A stretch of DNA of 37,481 bases from Oceanobacillus kimchii X50 (GTDB lineage Bacteria > Bacillota > Bacilli > Bacillales > Amphibacillaceae). Below are positions 33,236 to 37,481 of the stretch, one piece after another (position 1 is the first letter of the stretch; each line of letters opens with the position of its first letter). The DNA is taken from assembly GCF_000340475.1 (NCBI RefSeq), contig NZ_CM001792.1, positions 910,709 through 948,189 of the forward strand, given 5' to 3'. A program made the translations under genes and the position numbers. The notes below the pieces were generated by a model. It made no database searches. It had not been told where the DNA came from and saw nothing but the letters and a program-made list of their open reading frames with translations.

Positions 33236-33670
33236 ATGATAATACCTTGGATCATGTTAATTATTATTGTGATTATAGGTGGGAAGTGTATATATGATTT
33301 TATCCAAACAAATAATATCAGCCAATTGTTGCGTATGAGAGAGGGACATTTTTCAATAGAGATCTTCATTGCTATGATTGTTGTATATATAACAATCATG
33401 ATTGGATATGGGATGATATATTTTATACTATCTCTTGAAGGGATAGTACTTGTAGAACATGGAGAACTTAGACAAGTTAGTATTATTGGGTCATTAATAC
33501 ATTCTGTTTATTTTAGTGGGGTTACACTTTTAACGATAGGTTATGGAGACATTATTCCAATAGGAATTGGAAGATTAATTGCGGTGTCTCAAGCTTTAAT
33601 TGGCTACATATTGCCAGCAGCGTTTGTATTAAAGGTTGTGCAAATTGGATCTAGGAGCAGGGATAAATGA
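33236..33670 (+). CDS. Small two-helix potassium-channel-like protein
   Basis: A 144-residue membrane protein. A hydrophobic N-terminal helix (MIIPWIMLIIIVIIGG), a second helix (IFIAMIVVYITIMIGYGMIYFI), then the pore loop LTIGYGDIIP, in which TIGYGD is the K+ selectivity filter, and a final helix IAVSQALIGYILPAAFVL. It has no RCK or other cytosolic regulatory domain. It therefore resembles the bare ion_trans_2 pore. ATG 33236 is preferred, with AGAGGGG about ten bases before it; upstream in-frame starts would add 22 residues. Divergent from gsaB and 60 bp ahead of bcp. Channel activity is inferred from the filter. Confidence 0.85.
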   Translation: MIIPWIMLIIIVIIGGKCIYDFIQTNNISQLLRMREGHFSIEIFIAMIVVYITIMIGYGMIYFILSLEGIVLVEHGELRQVSIIGSLIHSVYFSGVTLLTIGYGDIIPIGIGRLIAVSQALIGYILPAAFVLKVVQIGSRSRDK

Positions 33671-33730
33671 ATATCTGTATTTAATGTGATATATTGAAAG
33701 AAATGGTTATATGTTGGAGGGTTAACAATA

Positions 33731-34207
33731 ATGTCTGTAGAAATAGGATCAAAAGTCAATGATTTTAGTTTACCAAATCAAAATGGTGAAAATATAAGTT
33801 TGTCTGATTATAAAGGGAAATATGTAGTCCTATATTTTTATCCCAAGGATATGACACCGGGGTGTACAACAGAAGCATGTGATTTTCGGGATAATCATGA
33901 AAGCTTTAAAGAGTTAGATGCAGTAATACTCGGAGTAAGTCCTGATCCAGAAGCTAGACATCAGAAGTTTATAGATAAACACGAATTACCATTTAATCTT
34001 CTTTCAGATGAAGACCATCAACTTGCAGAACAATTCGATGTCTGGAAGTTAAAGAAAAACTTTGGAAAAGAATATTATGGTATTGAACGATCTACATTTA
34101 TTATTGATAAAGAAGGAAATTTAATAAAAGAATATAGAAAAGTAAGAGTGAAGGATCATGTTTCTAATGCTCTAGCATACATTAAAGCAATGAAAGAAGA
34201 CGAATAG
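33731..34207 (+). CDS. bcp: Thioredoxin-dependent peroxiredoxin Bcp/PrxQ
   Basis: Cytosolic peroxidase that reduces hydrogen and organic peroxides. Peroxidatic Cys45 and resolving Cys50 lie in MTPGCTTEACDF, the C-x4-C pattern of atypical two-cysteine PrxQ enzymes. FSLPNQNGENISL, YFYPKDMTPG and the later FGKEYYGIERSTFII are family signatures. It has 158 residues. ATG 33731 follows TTGGAGGG. It sits upstream of perR, as ygaF does in B. subtilis, and the adenosyltransferase follows nine bases later, so the two are co-transcribed. PerR control is plausible, but no Per box was found here. Confidence 0.95.
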   Translation: MSVEIGSKVNDFSLPNQNGENISLSDYKGKYVVLYFYPKDMTPGCTTEACDFRDNHESFKELDAVILGVSPDPEARHQKFIDKHELPFNLLSDEDHQLAEQFDVWKLKKNFGKEYYGIERSTFIIDKEGNLIKEYRKVRVKDHVSNALAYIKAMKEDE

Positions 34208-34216
34208 AGGTTAAAT

Positions 34217-34783
34217 ATGCGTATTTATACTAGGTCTGGAGATAAAGGGTTAACCTCATTAGTATATGGACAACGAGTTCCAAAAAATCATATGCGAGTA
34301 GAAGCATATGGGACATGTGATGAAGCAAACTCAGCAATTGGGTTGGCTGTTAGTGCGCTTGGTAATGAAGAGTGGGAAGGAAGACAAGACTTTCTCGATC
34401 AATTACATCGTGTACAAACGATTTTATTTCATGTTGGAGCAGAGCTTTCTACTCCAAAGGACAAAGAAGTGTACTGGAAATTAAAACAGTCGCATATAGT
34501 TGAAATGGAAAAACAAATAGATATTTGGGACGAGGAATTAGACCCATTAAATAATTTTATTTTACCATCTGGACACATAGCTTCGAGTGCTTTGCATAGT
34601 GCACGTACGATTGTTAGACGAGCAGAACGATTAGTAGTAGGTTTAGATGAAGAAATTGAAAATAAACTCGTACTCTCCTACTTAAATCGTTTATCTGATT
34701 TTCTTTTTGTGGCAGCACGTTATATCAATAAAAAGCTTGGTGAGCAAGAACTAGGTCTACATGTTGATTTAACTAGCATGTAG
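34217..34783 (+). CDS. PduO-type ATP:cob(I)alamin adenosyltransferase
   Basis: Adds the adenosyl group to corrinoids to make coenzyme B12. It has the N-terminal ATP-binding motif YTRSGDKGLTSL (4-15), the VEAYGTCDEANSAIG helix, and IVRRAERLV with YLNRLSDFLFVAARY near the C terminus, which are the PduO/YvqK signatures. It has 188 residues. Nine bases separate it from bcp, and AGAGG precedes the ATG. B. subtilis lacks it at this site. The window contains no B12-dependent enzyme, so the user of the cofactor lies elsewhere. Confidence 0.93.
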   Translation: MRIYTRSGDKGLTSLVYGQRVPKNHMRVEAYGTCDEANSAIGLAVSALGNEEWEGRQDFLDQLHRVQTILFHVGAELSTPKDKEVYWKLKQSHIVEMEKQIDIWDEELDPLNNFILPSGHIASSALHSARTIVRRAERLVVGLDEEIENKLVLSYLNRLSDFLFVAARYINKKLGEQELGLHVDLTSM

Positions 34784-34887
34784 TATAGCCAAAGCGTATA
34801 GGTGGAATTACATTATCCAAAAGTGCTAGATCACGTTCAATTTCATGAAGTGTCAATTTATAATTGGTTTTGGTCGTTATACCATTG

Positions 34888-34934
34888 TTGACAGAAAACG
34901 GTTTATGAAGGTAAACTATTTATAAAGATTATAA
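34888..34934 (+). promoter_or_regulatory. perR promoter and Per box
   Basis: TTGACA (34888-34893) with an 18-bp spacer to TAAACT (34912-34917). Just downstream, TTATAAAGATTATAA (34920-34934) matches the Per box TTATAATnATTATAA at all but one defined position, where it would block transcription. PerR autoregulation is established in B. subtilis. Confidence 0.75.
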
Positions 34935-34985
34935 TATAATAATTTTATTAACTAAAAATATATACTGAAAGAGAGGTGTTTAACG

Positions 34986-35429
34986 GTGTCTGAACAACGT
35001 CTGCGTCAAGCAATCGATACATTGAAGGAATCAGGCGTCCGTATTACACCACAGAGACACGCAGTGCTCGAATTCCTTTTGAACGCTATGGTTCATCCAA
35101 CTGCGGATGAGATTTATAAAGCATTAGAAGGTAAGTTTCCAAATATGAGTGTTGCAACCGTGTATAATAACTTACGTGTATTGAAAGATATCGGACTTGT
35201 ACGTGAATTGACCTATGGTGATTCCTCTAGTCGATTTGACTGTAATACATCAGATCACTACCATATAATTTGTAATGATTGTGGAAAGATTGTTGATTTT
35301 CATTACCCTTTATTAAATGAGGTAGAATCTCTAGCAGAACAAGTAACTGGATTTGATGTTAGCCATCATCGCTTAGAAGTTTACGGTAAATGCGATGAAT
35401 GCCAAGAAATAAATACTAAAAAGCACTAA
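34986..35429 (+). CDS. perR: Peroxide-stress repressor PerR
   Basis: Fur-family metalloregulator that senses hydrogen peroxide by metal-catalysed histidine oxidation. The regulatory metal ligands fall exactly at the B. subtilis positions: His37, Asp85, His91, His93 and Asp104 (in [19 protein letters not shown] and KIVDFH). Structural zinc cysteines are 96, 99, 136 and 139. The winged helix covers about residues 10-80, with [14 protein letters not shown] as recognition region. It has 147 residues. The start is GTG 34986 with AGAGAGGTG seven bases before it. A Per box overlaps its promoter. A strong terminator follows. Confidence 0.97.
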   Translation: MSEQRLRQAIDTLKESGVRITPQRHAVLEFLLNAMVHPTADEIYKALEGKFPNMSVATVYNNLRVLKDIGLVRELTYGDSSSRFDCNTSDHYHIICNDCGKIVDFHYPLLNEVESLAEQVTGFDVSHHRLEVYGKCDECQEINTKKH

Positions 35430-35451
35430 TGGTATTAAATTGTATTAAAAT

Positions 35452-35477
35452 ACCCCGTCAGGAGACGGGGTTTATTT
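35452..35477 (+). terminator. Terminator after perR
   Basis: ACCCCGTC (35452-35459) pairs with GACGGGGT (35464-35471) across an AGGA loop, followed by a T-rich run. Confidence 0.9.
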
Positions 35478-35499
35478 TTATTAGGTAAGAAAGTAAATA

Positions 35500-35800
35500 T
35501 TTGTGGCCCTCTTTTTTTCGTAGACAGAAATTGCCACGTCCAGCTCCAACACCCAGAAACTAGGTGACTTCACGAAACGCCCTACGATAAAGAAGACTGC
35601 CGAATGAACTTTATGAGGCTTAGTCGCACTTATACCTGGGTGAAAAGAAGACTGCCGAATGTACTTTATGAGGCTTAGCCGCACTTATACTTGAGTGAAA
35701 GTCATCATTGGCTCGTTCCTCACCGTGATTCCTTTATCTCGAAGGAAAGAGGAAGTTCTACCTTAGTTGAACCCCCCTAAAAAACAAGGGGGCGCACTCG
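35500..35800. repeat. Composite repeat region with a 55-bp tandem duplication
   Basis: No gene is seen between perR and ygzB. A 55-bp unit occurs twice in tandem (35589-35643 and 35644-35698) with a few mismatches; both copies share GAAGACTGCCGAATG and the TTTATGAGGCTTAG and GCACTTATAC segments. Before it, CACCCAG-AAA-CTAGGTG makes a small hairpin (35550-35566), and CACCCAG also complements CTGGGTG at 35636-35642, closing a larger fold. A C5/G5 hairpin lies at 35773-35792. The phrase CCAGCTCCAACACCCAG looks like dispersed Bacillaceae intergenic repeats known from memory; that identity is inference. Confidence 0.65.
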
Positions 35801-35843
35801 CTATGGTTTCTAAATGGGCGTTTACGCTTTTGTTCTATTTAAA

Positions 35844-36209
35844 TTATTTCTTTTTATATTTACGTGAATTATACTTCTCGTCAAATTCAATTCCTTCTAA
35901 ATTCTTGTCCATGGTGAGCGGTTGTTTACAATGCATACATGCATCTACACGGCCAAGCATTTTTGTAGGTTTTTCACAACTTGGACATATTACAGGTACT
36001 GCTCGAAGTGATAAAGTACCAATCCACACATATACTGCACAACTAAGGATCACCATTAAGGTACCCAGGATAAAGAAAATTACCATTAACCATTCAATAT
36101 TCTTGGTTAAAATACCACCGTACATTGTAATAATACCAGCAAAAACAAGTATCAATGCAAATGTGCGGATCTTATTTATTTTACTTGAGTATGTAAGTTG
36201 TTGTGACAT
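35844..36209 (-). CDS. ygzB: YgzB-like membrane protein with zinc ribbon (UPF0295)
   Basis: A 121-residue protein with two membrane helices ([16 protein letters not shown] and [16 protein letters not shown]) and a C-terminal zinc ribbon, Cys75-x2-Cys78 and Cys91-x2-Cys94. [13 protein letters not shown] and [15 protein letters not shown] are family landmarks. ATG 36209 is chosen because AAGGAGGACAACC lies directly before it; an upstream in-frame start at 36245 adds 12 residues without a ribosome site. It is convergent with perR across the repeat region and divergent from ygxA, the B. subtilis order. Function unknown. Confidence 0.92.
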   Translation of the reverse strand: MSQQLTYSSKINKIRTFALILVFAGIITMYGGILTKNIEWLMVIFFILGTLMVILSCAVYVWIGTLSLRAVPVICPSCEKPTKMLGRVDACMHCKQPLTMDKNLEGIEFDEKYNSRKYKKK

Positions 36210-36333
36210 GGTTGTCCTCCTTATTCTTCTATTGTAGTATAGCATAGTTTAAGAAAAGATTGAATTTGATTAGAGGATTTTACTGGAATGTAACGAATAT
36301 ATTAAATATTAGGTGTAGTGGGGAGGCGTCTTA

Positions 36334-37206
36334 ATGGAAAATTTTTTAAGACCAATTTACCAAGAACATGCAAGTAATTCTAATACATTAGGAATTTTAA
36401 CTATAGAAGCAACGCAATTCGATCGTCCATTAACAGATGGTTTTGATAGTATTTTACTTATTATTGTACGTGAACAATCAAATAACTGGTTTGTTAAACA
36501 TTATGAAGTAGAGGAGAAAACTGCTGCGCTTCATTTAGTAAAAGAAGAGATATTAATGGAGTGGATAGACACGAGTGGTTATAGAAGAGCGGTCGAATGG
36601 ATTATATATGGAAGGACCATCTATGATAGAAATGAATATGTAAAACAGCTTAAAGAAGAATTAAGGTTCTTTCCTGAAGACAAAAGAGATTTAAGGAAGG
36701 TTATTGATTTTGGTAAACTTGTAAAAAGTTATAGCGAAGCAAAATTACTTTATGATGCTGGAGAAATAAGAGATGCGCATAGTAAAATCCTAAATTCCTT
36801 ACATTATTTAGCAAGATTATCAGTTATTGATCATGGTTATTATCCTGAAGTGACTGTATGGAATCAGGTGAAGAACATCGATCTTGAAGTGTATAAATTA
36901 TATGAAACTTTATTAGACAGTAATGAGTCCATTGAAAAAAGAATTGAGCTAATGTTGATAGCTATGGATTTTGTGATGAATAATCGCGCGCACTCTGCTT
37001 CAAAACATCTCCTTGAGATAATGGACAAACAAGAAGAACCTTGGTCATATGCTTCGATAAAAGGAACTACTGATGTTCAACATTACACATACGATTTAAG
37101 CGCAATACTTTCCTATTTAGTTGAAAAAGGCATTGTAGAAGTGGTTTTATTAGAGACAAAAAACCCTGCTGTATTTCAACGCGCTTATAGATTGAAAGAA
37201 AAGTAA
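36334..37206 (+). CDS. ygxA: YgxA-like nucleotidyltransferase-like protein
   Basis: A 290-residue cytosolic protein with a nucleotidyltransferase-like N-terminal domain (TDGFDSILLIIVRE, about residues 33-46, holding the Asp-containing strand) and a helical C-terminal part: YLARLSVIDHGYYPEVTVWNQVK near 152-174 and a final winged-helix-like segment (LSAILSYLVEKGIVEVVLLE). The canonical catalytic GS...DxD triad is not complete, so enzymatic activity is uncertain. A GGGGAGGCG site precedes ATG 36334. It lies just before an rRNA operon promoter, as ygxA does in B. subtilis. Confidence 0.9.
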   Translation: MENFLRPIYQEHASNSNTLGILTIEATQFDRPLTDGFDSILLIIVREQSNNWFVKHYEVEEKTAALHLVKEEILMEWIDTSGYRRAVEWIIYGRTIYDRNEYVKQLKEELRFFPEDKRDLRKVIDFGKLVKSYSEAKLLYDAGEIRDAHSKILNSLHYLARLSVIDHGYYPEVTVWNQVKNIDLEVYKLYETLLDSNESIEKRIELMLIAMDFVMNNRAHSASKHLLEIMDKQEEPWSYASIKGTTDVQHYTYDLSAILSYLVEKGIVEVVLLETKNPAVFQRAYRLKEK

Positions 37207-37259
37207 TAGTAACATTCCTTGTGACTTTGAATATAATGAGATGGTGAAAGCGCCTAGGA

Positions 37260-37334
37260 AACGATTATTTTGCATTACCCCCCATATCTTTCCTTGTTTT
37301 AATGTTTGTGTTAAAAAAATGTAAAATAATCGTT
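37260..37334 (+). repeat. Long inverted repeat ending in the rrn P1 -35
   Basis: AACGATTATTTTGCAT (37260-37275) matches the complement of ATGTAAAATAATCGTT (37319-37334) at 15 of 16 positions, with 43 bp between. The right arm shares its last two bases with the P1 -35. No T tract follows, so it is not an ordinary terminator of ygxA. Confidence 0.6.
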
Positions 37335-37361
37335 GACTTTCATTATGAGCCATGGTAAAGT
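37333..37361 (+). promoter_or_regulatory. rRNA-operon-type promoter P1
   Basis: TTGACT (37333-37338), 17 bp, TAAAGT (37356-37361). It lies 96 bp upstream of P2, the tandem spacing seen at Bacillus rrn operons. Confidence 0.7.
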
Positions 37362-37428
37362 AAATTTCGTTGCTGATTTGAGCAAGCGTTCAGCAAAAAA
37401 AGATTTAAAAAAAACAACAAAAAAGTTG

Positions 37429-37457
37429 TTGACAAAAAAAACACAGCATGGTATATT
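37429..37457 (+). promoter_or_regulatory. rRNA-operon-type promoter P2
   Basis: Perfect TTGACA (37429-37434), 17 bp, TATATT (37452-37457). The window stops 24 bases later, so the 16S gene itself is not seen; its presence is inferred from the promoters and from ygxA. Confidence 0.8.
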
Positions 37458-37481
37458 TAAGAGGTCGCTGCTTAAGAGCGC

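Noticed and set aside
35767..36237. 156-codon frame on +
   Set aside because: Antisense to ygzB, whose zinc ribbon, helices and ribosome site are clear.
1..37481. CRISPR array, prophage or transposase
   Set aside because: No regularly spaced repeat series, no phage or transposase protein; the only tandem repeat is the two-copy 55-bp unit.

Overview
The window is AT-rich, Gram-positive chromosomal DNA from a member of the Bacillaceae. A marine or halophilic relative of Oceanobacillus or Virgibacillus fits best. The evidence is a gamma-type small acid-soluble spore protein, a spore-cortex PdaA deacetylase, CtsR- and PerR-type control sites, strong AGGAGG-like ribosome sites, several TTG starts and B. 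subtilis-like gene order. Genus and species are inference. No prophage, transposase, CRISPR array or plasmid function was seen; this is mostly core chromosome with lineage-specific insertions.

Layout. Bases 1-5.4 kb hold housekeeping and metabolic genes: an MDR oxidoreductase, plsC, glutaminase glsA, an SRAP DNA-crosslink protein and an AlsT-type sodium/amino-acid symporter. Bases 5.5-12.5 kb follow the B. subtilis yfk/yfj neighbourhood: low-molecular-weight phosphatase, YtxH-like protein, YihY/YfkH, yfkD and pdaA. An amino-acid ABC binding protein plus permease (no ATPase) and a Na+/H+ antiporter-like protein are inserted. Bases 12.5-17.2 kb contain clpE behind a CtsR operator array, a secreted ComEC-type metallo-beta-lactamase protein, an SPFH protein and a tiny ribbon-helix-helix gene. 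Bases 17.2-21.4 kb carry two ABC export systems facing each other: a GntR(YtrA)-ATPase-permease operon on + and a yxlEFG-like operon on -, the latter without its usual sigma factor.

Bases 21.4-28.2 kb are the conserved yfhE-yfhF-recX-yfhH-yfhP-mutY-yfhS-sspE-ygaC block. It is interrupted by a GNAT acetyltransferase whose leader holds a tRNA-like fold followed by an attenuator-like hairpin pair. Bases 28.3-37.2 kb are the ygaD-gsaB-bcp-perR-ygzB-ygxA block, with an MFS exporter, a small K+-channel protein and a cobalamin adenosyltransferase inserted. The window ends in a tandem promoter pair of the kind that drives rRNA operons, so a 16S gene probably begins just outside.

Themes. Stress and redox control recur (CtsR-clpE, PerR-bcp, LMW phosphatase). 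DNA and spore maintenance genes cluster (recX, mutY, SRAP, sspE, pdaA). Three related long hairpins with a TTGRGACA core sit behind operons, and two other dispersed-repeat composites occupy gene ends. The most unusual item is the 22236-22409 leader: a 70-nt degenerate tRNA fold, then mutually exclusive pairings that would form either an antiterminator or a terminator that also hides the Shine-Dalgarno sequence.
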